From contig NZ_JAERMK010000021.1 in NCBI RefSeq assembly GCF_016918015.1, positions 47,305-111,304 on the forward strand: a stretch of DNA of 64,000 bases, read 5' to 3'. The translations under genes and the position numbers were made by a program. A model generated the notes under the pieces. The model ran no database searches. It had not been told where the DNA came from and was given only the letters and a program-made list of their open reading frames with translations. Positions 25,573 to 34,495 of this stretch are shown in pieces; within the stretch, counting starts at the first letter, position 1, and every line of letters starts with the position of its first letter. Source of the stretch: Glycomyces sp. YM15 (lineage in GTDB: Bacteria; Actinomycetota; Actinomycetes; Mycobacteriales; Micromonosporaceae).

Positions 25573-25806
25573 GTGAAAATCTCTGAACTTGTTGCAGGCC
25601 TGGAAGAGTTCGCCACCGAGCACGGTGACGTCGAAGTTGTCCTCTCCGCCGACTCTGAAGGCAACCGGCATTCGCCTGCGAAAGGCATCGGTGACGGCTG
25701 GTACGTCGCCGGGACCGGCTGGAGCGGCGGCCACCTGGTCGACCCGGACGCGCCCGTGAAAGACCCGAGGGCCGTCCCGGTCGCCGTCGTGTGGCCCACC
25801 CACTAG
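25573..25806 (+). CDS. Small conserved actinophage-type protein
   Basis: The product has 77 residues from a GTG with GAAAGGA eight bases upstream. The opening KISELVAGLEEFATEHGDVEVVLSADSEGNRHSP follows the pattern of a widespread phage protein that begins ISEL---L and has D-EV-LS-DAEGN-FSP. Its role is unknown. It is followed directly by a strong terminator. Confidence 0.65.
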   Translation: MKISELVAGLEEFATEHGDVEVVLSADSEGNRHSPAKGIGDGWYVAGTGWSGGHLVDPDAPVKDPRAVPVAVVWPTH

Positions 25807-25818
25807 CAGCGTCACCCC

Positions 25819-25860
25819 AGGCGGCCTGCCGTGTCCGAGCACGGCAGGCCGCCTGTTTTA
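25819..25860 (+). terminator. Rho-independent terminator
   Basis: A perfect 15-base inverted repeat (AGGCGGCCTGCCGTG at 25819-25833 and its complement at 25840-25854) with a six-base loop is followed by GTTTTA. It ends the operon that closes with the gene at 25573. The very strong stem can act in both directions, but the T-run favours rightward transcripts. Confidence 0.9.
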
Positions 25861-25975
25861 TGCCCAGCGACGTGCCCGTTCAGGTGAGACACGACCGGAC
25901 GTCTCCCGAGCGTCAGACCCGCAGGGAATACTGGACGTTGCACCACCAACACTGTCCCGGAACGAAAGAGGACGT

Positions 25976-26173
25976 ATGACCGCAGCGCAACCCCGTACGA
26001 CCACCACGAACAACCGCCACCGTGACGCCGACACGAACACGGTCGACGCCCCGCTGTTCCTCGCCCCGCCTCCCACCGACCAGGCTGTCGCGCGCGCCGC
26101 CGCCGACGCTGAGGCCCGAGCTAACGCCGAACCAAGCGCCGCGCCCGTCCTGCGATTCTCCGCGGGCACATGA
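25976..26173 (+). CDS. Small low-complexity protein
   Basis: The product has 65 residues, rich in Ala, Thr and Pro (AQPRTTTTNNRHRDADTNT; QAVARAAADAEARANAEPSAAP). GAAAGAGG precedes the ATG. It follows the terminator by about 115 bases, so a promoter should lie at 25861-25975. Its stop overlaps the next start. Confidence 0.5.
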   Translation: MTAAQPRTTTTNNRHRDADTNTVDAPLFLAPPPTDQAVARAAADAEARANAEPSAAPVLRFSAGT

Positions 26174-26541
26174 CTTCACCGCACGTCAACGCCGCTGCCG
26201 TCTTTGACGGCCCGAACGGCACGTTCGCTACCGAGACCGTCAAGCGTGCCCTCTACGCCCACGCCTGCGAATCCGCCGACCGTGCCTGGCCGGCGTGGTC
26301 GAGGCGCGAGGCCGTCGCTGTCGCCATCGTGCTAATGAGTCGCGAGGTACTCCTGCATGACGAAGACATGAGGTTTCGCACGCTTCCTGACGCCGCCCGG
26401 TTCGTGTCGGATAGCTTGCTGCACCCGCTGGGCACCGACGATGACATGAGAGCGTTCTTCGCCGCGATTCGCGCCCAAGTGGACGCTGAACGCTTCGACT
26501 TCGCCTGGGAAGGCCAGCCCCGCCAGTACTCCAACTGCTGA
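26170..26541 (+). CDS. Hypothetical protein, paralogue of the gene at 35581
   Basis: The product has 123 residues. TFATETVKRALYAHACE, AWPAWSRREAVAVAIVL and FFAAIRAQVDAERFDFAW match FATETVERAMVALGCN, PWPEWSEHEWVAVAIVL and FNTIRADLDAQLWAKDW in the product at 35581. The two copies now flank the Tn554-like insertion but were about 1 kb apart before it. Function unknown. Confidence 0.65.
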   Translation: MTSPHVNAAAVFDGPNGTFATETVKRALYAHACESADRAWPAWSRREAVAVAIVLMSREVLLHDEDMRFRTLPDAARFVSDSLLHPLGTDDDMRAFFAAIRAQVDAERFDFAWEGQPRQYSNC

Positions 26542-26649
26542 CGCAAGACGCAGTGTCCGCGTCACGGGGCGCTAGGCGCCTGCCATGCGTTGAATGCGAC
26601 AGTGAAACCCTGAGCCCCAGTGAACAAGAGAAGGAGAAACGAGCCAGCT

Positions 26650-26955
26650 ATGACCGAACGTGAACTTTCGCTGGATGACCTCCCGCCGATCCGCCAAGGT
26701 GGGGTCGGAAAGACCCAAGCGATGCTGCGCCGCAAAGCGTTCGATGACTATCGAAATGGCGTTGGCCGCTCCATGACCATCCCCAGCGAGCAGATCGAGC
26801 CGTTCCTGCGAGCGCACGGAATGGAGCTCCGCATCCTGAGCTCCGACGCACACAAGCCAGTCGTCATCGACATGCCACCGCACAGCATGGAAGAACTCCG
26901 CGCTGACATGGCCCGTTTCGTCCGCGAGCAGCTTGACAACGGCGGATTGCGATGA
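26650..26955 (+). CDS. Hypothetical protein
   Basis: The product has 101 residues. ATG 26650 was chosen (AAGGAG lies about 15 bases upstream, so a GTG at 26620 remains possible). ELSLDDLPPIRQGGVGKTQAMLRRKAFDD is followed by a helical C-terminus (MEELRADMARFVREQL). It is not a P-loop despite GGVGKT, since no beta strand or Walker B accompanies it. The stop overlaps the next ATG. Confidence 0.55.
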   Translation: MTERELSLDDLPPIRQGGVGKTQAMLRRKAFDDYRNGVGRSMTIPSEQIEPFLRAHGMELRILSSDAHKPVVIDMPPHSMEELRADMARFVREQLDNGGLR

Positions 26956-27029
26956 GCGCTGACAACACCACCCCGGGTATCACTGACACCGACCAGCAGC
27001 CGATCCTGCGCGACGACTACGCGGCCTTA
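26952..27029 (+). pseudogene. 5' part of a small gene interrupted by the Tn554-like element
   Basis: An ATG overlapping the preceding stop opens SADNTTPGITDTDQQPILRDDYAAL. Coding then enters the element end and stops at TGA 27063-27065. The missing 3' part resumes at 35370 after the element. Joining the two restores a protein of about 90 residues in frame if the junction falls within a few bases of 27029/35370. Confidence 0.7.
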
Positions 27030-27106
27030 GTTCTGCGGTTTGAGGGTGTCTCGATGTCCCACTGAAGCTGTTTCAATCTCAGGGCCTGTGGTGAGAAGAT
27101 TCTTCG

Positions 27107-27544
27107 ATGGAGATCGTCGAAAGGAGCAGCGTGGGCCCGGTCTACTACGTGCGGTTTCAGTCCGCGCACCGGAATCAGCGCGGGTACTTCACTGGAGTGT
27201 TCGGGTTGATCAACACGCTCGCGAAGCAGGGGAAACTGACTGACGAGCAGGAGTCGTTCCGCCGCAGCAACAACGACTGGTACAACGCGGCATACCCCGA
27301 CCCCTCGACGGTGGACCCGACCGTCTACGACCATGAGGTCCACGCAGGCGCTGCTGCCTGGTTCAAACCCTCGGCCACGCACCTCCTCGAGCGCGTGCCC
27401 GGCTACCTGGAGATCCTGACCGCCCACGATGTCGAGTGCGAAACCGTTCGTTCCGCCGATCCTGGTCGCGTGATCTACGAGGACGAGGTACAGGTCGTAG
27501 TCGTGCCGCACAGCAGGGCGGTTTCAAGTTCCGTGGACGTGTAG
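27107..27544 (+). CDS. Element cargo: hypothetical protein
   Basis: The product has 145 residues from ATG 27107; a GTG at 27131 preceded by GAAAGGAG is an alternative start. RFQSAHRNQRGYFTGVFGLINTLAKQGKLTDEQ and NDWYNAAYPDPSTVDPTVYD suggest a globular soluble protein of a type common as an unnamed actinomycete protein. It is the first gene inside the left end and differs in codon style from the phage genes. Confidence 0.6.
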   Translation: MEIVERSSVGPVYYVRFQSAHRNQRGYFTGVFGLINTLAKQGKLTDEQESFRRSNNDWYNAAYPDPSTVDPTVYDHEVHAGAAAWFKPSATHLLERVPGYLEILTAHDVECETVRSADPGRVIYEDEVQVVVVPHSRAVSSSVDV

Positions 27545-27659
27545 AAAGCCTGGTTGAGACTGGTTGGGGCGCACAGAATTGGTTTCAAGCTCGTCGCCCA
27601 TCCCTTCATTGGGCATCGGCTTGGCTTGTGCTGCGCAGCCACATCGGTACAGTCGTGGG

Positions 27660-28229
27660 ATGCGGTGGCTGGAGGTTCGGCGGCATGCGCCGACGAAAAA
27701 AGGGGCGGCTCGTGGCCGCGGTTCGCATCTGTCGGGACAGGGGGTCGCGCTCGCGCGCGCTGTCGGCGCGGGGTCGGGGCCTTTCGCTCGGGTGGTGACC
27801 AGCTCGTCGCCGCGCGCGATCGAGACGGCGGTCGCCATGGGATGGGCGGTCGATGACACGGTCGAGCTGCCGTCCGGTTACGTCCCAGGCGAGGTCGAGC
27901 ACCACGACCAATGGGGTTGGCCCCGGCCGTTCGTCCGCTACGCGGAGTTGATCGCGCGGGGCGGCGCACTCGCCGCTGTGGCAGAGGAGCACCGCAAGAA
28001 CTGGATCGAGGTGGTGCGATCGGTCCCGGACGGCAGCGCCGCGCTCGTGGTCTCGCACGGTGGTTCCATCGAACCCACCCTGGTGAGCTGCTTGCCCGAC
28101 GCGGATCACGCGTCGTGGGGTGCGCCATTCAGCCATCTGGATGGCATACGGCTCGACTTCGAGGACGGGCGATTCACCCGTGCCCGTCTGCACCGCGCTC
28201 CGAGCACACCGTTGGAAGCAGCCGGGTGA
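27660..28229 (+). CDS. Element cargo: histidine phosphatase (phosphoglycerate mutase-like)
   Basis: The product has 189 residues. VRRHAPTKKG (~6-15) supplies the catalytic RH(G/A) histidine, TSSSPRAIETA (~46-56) the conserved arginine region, and LVVSHGGSIEP (~125-135) the second histidine. The family removes phosphate from small molecules or proteins; the substrate cannot be told. All core residues are present. The ATG at 27660 was preferred over the more upstream 27564 because it begins at the first beta strand. Confidence 0.85.
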   Translation: MRWLEVRRHAPTKKGAARGRGSHLSGQGVALARAVGAGSGPFARVVTSSSPRAIETAVAMGWAVDDTVELPSGYVPGEVEHHDQWGWPRPFVRYAELIARGGALAAVAEEHRKNWIEVVRSVPDGSAALVVSHGGSIEPTLVSCLPDADHASWGAPFSHLDGIRLDFEDGRFTRARLHRAPSTPLEAAG

Positions 28230-28629
28230 GTCGCATCCTCGTCTACGCCACCAGTAGAAGATTAGCGCTGATCAATCAACGGCACCGCCAGCTCCGGTCC
28301 CCTGGGCCCTCAGGACTCCGCGAGGAAAGAAACCAGTTCATAGCGCGCCCCGAGCCATGGCCGTCTTCAGAAACCTCGCCAACATCGCCAAGACCACCCG
28401 GGCAATCGGCGCTGAACCCGAACGCGCCCTGCGGATCTTGGGCATCAGATACCAACCGAACCCTTAATGAACTTGAAGAAGCCCTGGCCGCACAGCGAGT
28501 CAGCGACTGCACACTAGACCAGATAGCACCGGCCGATCAGAGAAAGGTTGAGCGGCCCGGCAGGTTGAAATGACCTCACGGTCGTGGGTGTTGGTGGCCG
28601 GTTAAGAACCCAGTTCACCTTAGGGTCGT
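28230..28629. other. Gap inside the element with a possible transposase remnant
   Basis: No convincing full gene lies here. A frame at 28357-28467 (+) encodes 36 residues, MAVFRNLANIAKTT then ALRILGI, faintly like the last residues of ISAs1-type transposases (M-RNLA--L---ALR-LGI), but too short to be sure. A frame open from 28226 to 28573 has the amino-acid bias of non-coding sequence. The promoter of the recombinase operon should be near 28560-28629. Confidence 0.3.
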
Positions 28630-30057
28630 GTGATGATCCTGCACTTTTTCTCCCGAGCGGGCTGGGAGGACTGGGACGTGGGCAGGCAGCCGCTGATCGG
28701 CGAGAAGATGCCGGTGCTCATCGACGACGACCTCAAGTTCGAGGACGACGGGGTCCCGCGCGCGACAGTCGCGATGAACCGGTGGCTTCGGGAGCTGCCG
28801 ATCAGCGGCGCACCCGCACCGAAGTCCTGGAAGGCATACGCCCGGGTGCTCAAGGCCTGGGTCGAGTTCCTGAACATCCTCGGCATCCATCCCTTCGCCG
28901 ACCGCCGGGAGCTTCGAGACGCCCTGTCCTGCTACGCCGAGCACCGCCTGTCCGGACCGCTCACGGCACGTTGGGGGTCCGCAAGCTGGAACCAGGCCGT
29001 GACGGTCCTCGCGGTCTTCTACCGCTGGGCGGTCGAGGAGGACTACGCTCCGGCCGTCCCGTTCAGCTTCGCTCAGCAGACGCTGTTGCGCCCTGACGGC
29101 ACCCGGGTCGAGATCGCCCGCAACCTCGCCGCGGTCCGCGGCGGCAACGCCCACGCCACCCGGCGATACCTGGAGCAGTCCTACGAAGACCTGCTCCGGC
29201 ACGCCCTCGCCGGCTACGACCCGTCCGGCGACCGCGACACGCGCTTCCGGGGCAGGGAGACCGGGCGCAACGCGGCGGTCGTCGGCTTGGCGTTGTCGAG
29301 CGGCCTGCGCCTTCAGGAGTTCACGTTCTTGACCGTCCATGAGGTCCCGCCGATGCCTCGCCGCCGCACCGGCGTCCCGCAGCCGTTGATCCTGGCCCCA
29401 CCGACAGCCAAGGGCGGCAGGGGAAGAGCGACCTGGATTGAACATGATGACCTTGCCGCGGTCTGGGACTACATCACCATGGAGCGGTCAGTCGCGGTCG
29501 AGCAGTCCCGCTGGCGCCCTCGCGATCCGCTGCAAGTCGAGGACCCCGACTACGAAGGCGCCCGGGTCAACGGGATCCGGCGCCGTTGGCGAGAGCTGAC
29601 CGTCGACGAGCGGGCCCGTCTGGTCGAGCCCGGCGGCGGCAGCGTCCTGCTGGCGGTCCAGGCCGGCGGGGAGCCGTTCGTCGACTGGGCGACCGTCCTG
29701 AAGCGGACGGCGGCCCGCATCAGGGACCGCTTCGAGCCCGCGTTTCCGCACGTCCACCCGCACATCACGAGGCACACGTTCGCTATGAGGACCTTGGAGC
29801 GGCTGGTCCGCGGCTACTACCGGCAGGCGGCGCAGCTCGAGCACGATACCGGCGGCGACGACGCCCTGGCGCTCTACCTGACGAAAGCCGATCCGCTGCT
29901 GGTCCTGCGGGACCTGCTCGGCCACGCCAGCGTCGCCACCACCCAGGCCTACCTGCACCTGCTGGATACGCAGCGGATCTACCGCGAAGCTGCCGAGCAC
30001 GCCGTCGACGAGCCGGCGGCTGCCGCGGCGTTGGCCGAGTTCGAAGGCGAGGACTGA
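28630..30057 (+). CDS. Tyrosine recombinase, first of three (TnpA-like)
   Basis: The product has 475 residues. An N-terminal SAM-like core-binding part (SWKAYARVLKAWVEFLNILG) is followed by the catalytic domain with Arg in LSSGLRLQEFT (~223-233), His and Arg in HPHITRHTFA (~376-385), His in LLGHASVATTQ (~422-432) and the nucleophile in AYLHLLDTQRIY (~433). All residues are intact. With the next two recombinases it should integrate and excise the element. The stop overlaps the next ATG (TGATG). Confidence 0.9.
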   Translation: MMILHFFSRAGWEDWDVGRQPLIGEKMPVLIDDDLKFEDDGVPRATVAMNRWLRELPISGAPAPKSWKAYARVLKAWVEFLNILGIHPFADRRELRDALSCYAEHRLSGPLTARWGSASWNQAVTVLAVFYRWAVEEDYAPAVPFSFAQQTLLRPDGTRVEIARNLAAVRGGNAHATRRYLEQSYEDLLRHALAGYDPSGDRDTRFRGRETGRNAAVVGLALSSGLRLQEFTFLTVHEVPPMPRRRTGVPQPLILAPPTAKGGRGRATWIEHDDLAAVWDYITMERSVAVEQSRWRPRDPLQVEDPDYEGARVNGIRRRWRELTVDERARLVEPGGGSVLLAVQAGGEPFVDWATVLKRTAARIRDRFEPAFPHVHPHITRHTFAMRTLERLVRGYYRQAAQLEHDTGGDDALALYLTKADPLLVLRDLLGHASVATTQAYLHLLDTQRIYREAAEHAVDEPAAAAALAEFEGED

Positions 30058-31769
30058 TGCCCGCCGAGATCCGTGAGCCGTTGAGCGTCGTGTTCACCTT
30101 GCCCGGCGGAGTGATCTACGAGCGGAAGCTCCATGACCTCCCTGACCAGCAGTTCGCCGCCGATCTGGCTGCCGGACTGGCGGCCGCGACGCACCCGCAC
30201 GGCCCGATCCGAACCTGGTCGGTCGCTTCCAAGTACGTCGCGATGATGCGGCGCATGGCCCGTGACCTGCACGCTGACGGGTTCACCGGCGGTTTCGGCG
30301 ACTTGACCCCAGCGCGGGTCGTTCAGTACTGGCTCGCTTGCACCTACCACCGCGAGCGGACGATCCGCGTCGTGTTCGACGCGTTCAACAGGGAAGGCGG
30401 CTCACTACACCCGGGTATTCGCGCGCACCTGGACGGGCGTCGCATCAACAAGATTGTGAAGAGCACGCCGAACGAGCCCTACAGCGATGCTGAGTGGCAG
30501 CGCCTCGCCGCCGCCTGCACGGAGACGATCAACGCCGACCAGCTCGCGCAACGGCAAGCGCTGCAATCGGCTGAACGAGGCAGTGACCCTGCCCTGCACG
30601 GCATCAGCACCGACAATCTTGCCTGGCTGGCGATCCATAAGGGACCCGCTCCGACCGCGAAGCTGCTCGAATCCGCAGGGCTGAAGTTCGATGGACGAGG
30701 CCGACGCTACGGCCCGCTTCACCGCGAGCTTCGCGAGCTGCACCGGGCGCTCTTCGGTGACCGGCGGGCCGCGTTCGCCTACAATGTTCTGTTCGCGATG
30801 CGCTCCGGGATCGTCCCCGACGGCATCGACAAGCTCACCACCGTCGACTTGCATCGCACCGGCGAGCACACGGCCCTGCTGTCCTACGCCAAGGGCCGCA
30901 CCAGCGCAGAGTCGATGAACCTGCCACGCAATGCACTCAGGCTCCTTGACCAGTGGCTCAAGCGATCCGAGCTGCTACGGGGCCGCGCGGGGGACCTCGC
31001 CGACCAGTTCTGGATCCACCTCCTGCCCGGCATCACCCGCTCCTGGATCAACGCTGCTCCACGAAAACAACAGATGCGCCGCGAATGGCCGCTCGAGGCC
31101 GGACTGACCAGTGACCAGGGCGATCCGCTGCCGATTCACGGCGGTCGCATCCGGGCGACCTACCAGCACCGCCGCGACCGGTCGAACTGGACCGGACGCA
31201 CCACGATCGACCCCAACCACACGCCCCAAGTCGAAGGCGACCACTACCTGAGCTTTCACACTCCGGCCCAGATGGACGCCATTGAAGGCGTCATCGAGCA
31301 GGCTCAGGCCGACCTGCTGCGCAAGGCCGAACCGCCGGTCGTCATGACCGGCGAGGACGCCGCACGCTTCGCGGGGGAGTTCCCGCGCCTGGTCGAAGCG
31401 GCCGGACTCGACATCGACGCCGTCAAAGCGCTGCTGGCCGGCGAGCAGGACGTGTTCGTCGCCGCCTGCGCCTCACCGCTGAACAGCCCGCATGCTCCGG
31501 CGGGAACGCCCTGCCCGGCGCGGCCATGGGTTTGTCTGCTCTGCCCGCTCGCGGCGTTCGCGCCGCGGCACCTGCCGAACCTGTTGCGGCTCAAGGACTT
31601 CTTCTCCCGCCAGGCGATGCAGATGACGACCGCGCAGTTCATGGCGGTGTTCGGCCCCTACGCGGCGCGGTTGGACGAAGACGTGCTTCCGCGGTTCGGA
31701 TCCGCCGCGATCGCGGCGGCCGCCGAGACTGCCGCGCTGCCGCTGCACTTGGAGGAGATGCCGCGATGA
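30057..31769 (+). CDS. Tyrosine recombinase, second of three (TnpB-like of Tn554 type)
   Basis: The product has 570 residues. Arg in LFAMRSGIVPDGI, a His/Arg pair in HGGRIRATYQHR, and His and Tyr in DPNHTPQVEGDHYLSF give the catalytic set in a more divergent setting than the first gene. A C-terminal Cys-containing segment (CPARPWVCLLCPLAAFAP) could bind zinc. Known: Tn554-type elements need two or three non-identical recombinases. It is coupled on both sides by overlapping stops and starts. Confidence 0.85.
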   Translation: MPAEIREPLSVVFTLPGGVIYERKLHDLPDQQFAADLAAGLAAATHPHGPIRTWSVASKYVAMMRRMARDLHADGFTGGFGDLTPARVVQYWLACTYHRERTIRVVFDAFNREGGSLHPGIRAHLDGRRINKIVKSTPNEPYSDAEWQRLAAACTETINADQLAQRQALQSAERGSDPALHGISTDNLAWLAIHKGPAPTAKLLESAGLKFDGRGRRYGPLHRELRELHRALFGDRRAAFAYNVLFAMRSGIVPDGIDKLTTVDLHRTGEHTALLSYAKGRTSAESMNLPRNALRLLDQWLKRSELLRGRAGDLADQFWIHLLPGITRSWINAAPRKQQMRREWPLEAGLTSDQGDPLPIHGGRIRATYQHRRDRSNWTGRTTIDPNHTPQVEGDHYLSFHTPAQMDAIEGVIEQAQADLLRKAEPPVVMTGEDAARFAGEFPRLVEAAGLDIDAVKALLAGEQDVFVAACASPLNSPHAPAGTPCPARPWVCLLCPLAAFAPRHLPNLLRLKDFFSRQAMQMTTAQFMAVFGPYAARLDEDVLPRFGSAAIAAAAETAALPLHLEEMPR

Positions 31770-33940
31770 CCGATGCCGCTCATGCCGTCAACGCTGGTGT
31801 TGCAGACGGCCACCCGTTCCGAGGTTTGGATGTCCTCGCCGCCGCCGGCCTTGCGGTTCGACCGGGCGGACCGCGACCGCGATTTGACCAGGATGTTTGG
31901 GATTTTGTCGGTCTTGCCGATGCTCCTGTCGTCATGTCCCGACGCCAGAAGATCCTCGACTTCTCCACCATTGCCAATCCACGATGGCGCCTGGTCGCCC
32001 GCGAGTACTTCATGTCCCGGCTCGCGCCGCTGCATCCGGCCGTCGCGGTCTTGCCGCGGGCCTTCCGGACGCCGCTCGATCCGACGAGCGCCTACCACCT
32101 CCTGCGGCCCCTGACGGCCTGGTTCGCCTACTTGACCAGTGAGGGCGTCACCACCCTTTACCAGGTCTCCCAGACCCATTGCGACACCTTTCTGCAGGAG
32201 GTCTCACGGACGAAGACTGATCCGGGCAGGTCCGTTTCGCTCTCGACGTTGACCGGTTACGTCAGGTCCACACAGAACCTCACGCTCTACTCAGAGATCC
32301 TCAGCGACACCTATCGGCCCGGCTTCCGCCCATGGGGCAACCGCAGCGCCCCCGAGGTCACCGGGTACTCGAAGCCCACCGCGAACTTGGTTCCACCGGT
32401 TCCTGACGAACTGCTGCGGCCGCTGCTGGCCGGCACTCGCTACCTGTTGGAGGTTGTCGGCCCGCACCTGGCGGCCGAAACGCGAGCCGTCCGAGCCGTC
32501 GACCGCGGCGAGGCAACGTTTGGTTTCGTGGTCAAGCCCAACGACCGCGAGGGCTTGCGCGAGACCATCGAGCGACTGCGTCTCCAGGGCGTCCCCGCGC
32601 CGCGCATCAGCCCGAGCGGCTTCGCCCACCGGGCCCACCACGGATGGGATCCAAGCGACCCGCTGTTCCATCTGTCTTGGCACCCCGCCGTCGTTGACAC
32701 CGGCGGGACCATGAAACACCGACCTGACCTGGAGCAGTTCAGGCCCGAACTAGAGCGATGGATCGCTGAATGCGGCATCGAGCCACCCTGGGGCCGCGGC
32801 GCGGCGCAGGTCGCTCGCGCTGACACCGGCGAGGCGGTCCCCTGGACATTGCCGATGGACCGCATCGCGTTGCAGCACATGGGCTACATCGTCCTCTCAG
32901 CGGCCTTCTTCGTCACCGCGGCCCTTTCCGGCATGCGGCCCTCTGAACTCCACGAGTTGACCGCCGGCGCCCATCAACGCGAAGAACGGCCCGGCGGGAC
33001 CCGCTACCGCGTCGTCTCGAGACGTCACAAGGGCGAGGCCTTCGGCGGCGTCGAGGACGCCTGGGTCGTCATCGAAGACGTTTATCGGGCGTTGGAGATG
33101 GCTCAGCAGATCACCGGGTTGGCGCCCGGCGAGCTGCTGTTCGCCAAGAGCTCCAACACCGCGCACGTCCGCTACACCCGTATGCGCCAATGGATCAACG
33201 GCCCTTCGGGTCGCCGCCTTGGGCTCGAACCGATCCCCGACGGGCCAGTCCACCCGCAGGCGCTTCGTCGCACCCTGGCGCTCATGATCGCGCAACGCCC
33301 GCACGGCCTCATGGCCGCAAAAGTCCAGCTCAAACACATCAGCGTCGCCACCACCGAGGGCTACGCCGCCCGGCCGGGCGGGCACCAGGCGGCGTTCCTC
33401 GCCGAGGTCTCGGCCGTCGAGGAGGCCGAGCACACTCGCCTGACCGTCGAGGCCTACGACCAATACCGGCAGGGCATCCTGCCCACCGGGAAGGGGGCCC
33501 GCGACCTGATCGCGACGTTCCAAGCCGTTGACCACGCCCTCGACCGGCAGGAACCGGGGCCGGTCACCGTCATCGACGACCGCCGCGTCGAACGGTTGCT
33601 CAAGGCCAAAGCCAAGAACCTCCACGTCGGCGTCGGCAACTACTGCTGGTTCACTGATCCGCGCAAGGCCCTCTGCCTGACTCTGGCCGGCAACACCGAA
33701 GCGACCGAACCCCTGCTGGGCCTTTGCGATTCGGCCCGCTGCTCACAGGCAACACACCATCCGCGCCACCGCGAGGTCTGGGCCGACCACGCCGAGCAGA
33801 CCCGAGTCGTGTTCCTCGGGAACCCGCGCCTGTCGAAGCACGAACGGGACCGGGCGCAGGCATCGTTCGACCGGTCGATACGAATCGTCAACGAAATCGA
33901 CACGGCCGCAAGCGAACAGGACGATCCCGATGGGCAGTGA
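31766..33940 (+). CDS. Tyrosine recombinase, third of three
   Basis: The product has 724 residues, the largest of the three. After an N-terminal core-binding region (HLLRPLTAWFAYLTSEG) the catalytic domain has Arg in ALSGMRPSELHEL, Lys in SRRHKGEAFGG, His/Arg in VHPQALRRTLALM and His/Tyr in QLKHISVATTEGYAAR. A C-terminal Cys-rich part (CWFTDPRKALC; LLGLCDSARCSQATHHPRH) probably binds zinc. Its last 11 bases overlap the coiled-coil gene. Confidence 0.88.
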   Translation: MTDAAHAVNAGVADGHPFRGLDVLAAAGLAVRPGGPRPRFDQDVWDFVGLADAPVVMSRRQKILDFSTIANPRWRLVAREYFMSRLAPLHPAVAVLPRAFRTPLDPTSAYHLLRPLTAWFAYLTSEGVTTLYQVSQTHCDTFLQEVSRTKTDPGRSVSLSTLTGYVRSTQNLTLYSEILSDTYRPGFRPWGNRSAPEVTGYSKPTANLVPPVPDELLRPLLAGTRYLLEVVGPHLAAETRAVRAVDRGEATFGFVVKPNDREGLRETIERLRLQGVPAPRISPSGFAHRAHHGWDPSDPLFHLSWHPAVVDTGGTMKHRPDLEQFRPELERWIAECGIEPPWGRGAAQVARADTGEAVPWTLPMDRIALQHMGYIVLSAAFFVTAALSGMRPSELHELTAGAHQREERPGGTRYRVVSRRHKGEAFGGVEDAWVVIEDVYRALEMAQQITGLAPGELLFAKSSNTAHVRYTRMRQWINGPSGRRLGLEPIPDGPVHPQALRRTLALMIAQRPHGLMAAKVQLKHISVATTEGYAARPGGHQAAFLAEVSAVEEAEHTRLTVEAYDQYRQGILPTGKGARDLIATFQAVDHALDRQEPGPVTVIDDRRVERLLKAKAKNLHVGVGNYCWFTDPRKALCLTLAGNTEATEPLLGLCDSARCSQATHHPRHREVWADHAEQTRVVFLGNPRLSKHERDRAQASFDRSIRIVNEIDTAASEQDDPDGQ

Positions 33941-34364
33941 GCGACAAGTCCAGACCGAGCAGCGGCTTCGGGAGGTCATGGCCCAACTGCTCGCCGGGGA
34001 CATCCCCGAGGGCATGAAATGCGACGTCACCAGCCTCTGCTCGCTCGCCGGCGTCCCGCGGGCGACCTTCTACCGCACCTACCCGCACGTCCGATCCGAC
34101 TTCGAGGAGCAGCTGGAGCGGCACCGCGCCCGAGGCAGTCAGCCTGATCCGCGCGCTGAGCAGATCGAACGACTCAAGCAGGAGGTCGCCAGACTCCGCA
34201 GACGTCTCAGCCAGAGGAGCAGCGAAGTCGTTGAGCTGCAAGCCTTCCGAGAGACTGCTCTCTCCCAGATCGCCGCTCAACACGAGGAGATCCTGGCCCT
34301 CCGCAGGCCCCCGGCCGACGTTCCCGCGCCTCGCCTCCGAGCGGTCACCGGAATTCATCCTTAG
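33930..34364 (+). CDS. HTH/coiled-coil accessory protein of the recombinase operon (TnpC/DUF6262-like)
   Basis: The product has 144 residues. The N-terminus has a TetR-like helix-turn-helix (VTSLCSLAGVPRATFYRTYPHV) and the remainder is a coiled coil (EQIERLKQEVARLRRRLSQRSSEVVELQAF). Proteins with this plan regularly close the Tn554-type recombinase operon and influence transposition or its orientation. Assignment is by plan and position. Confidence 0.75.
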   Translation: MGSERQVQTEQRLREVMAQLLAGDIPEGMKCDVTSLCSLAGVPRATFYRTYPHVRSDFEEQLERHRARGSQPDPRAEQIERLKQEVARLRRRLSQRSSEVVELQAFRETALSQIAAQHEEILALRRPPADVPAPRLRAVTGIHP

Positions 34365-34495
34365 TGGATCAAGCAAGCATCTGCGCCAGCAGCAAACAAG
34401 TTGCGCTGCCACCGACGTGATCGCTAGCGTCCGACGAGGCCCTGCGCAGCTCTAAGCGCTGCACCTGTCCAGACCTGGGCCGCAATGGAGTGAGC

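Noticed and set aside
26680..26720. GGVGKT in the 26650 gene as a possible ATPase P-loop
   Set aside because: It is too close to the start, lacks the preceding beta strand and has no Walker B in the 101 residues.
27911..28573. 220-codon forward frame after the histidine phosphatase
   Set aside because: Its first half lies out of frame over the phosphatase and its second half has non-coding composition.
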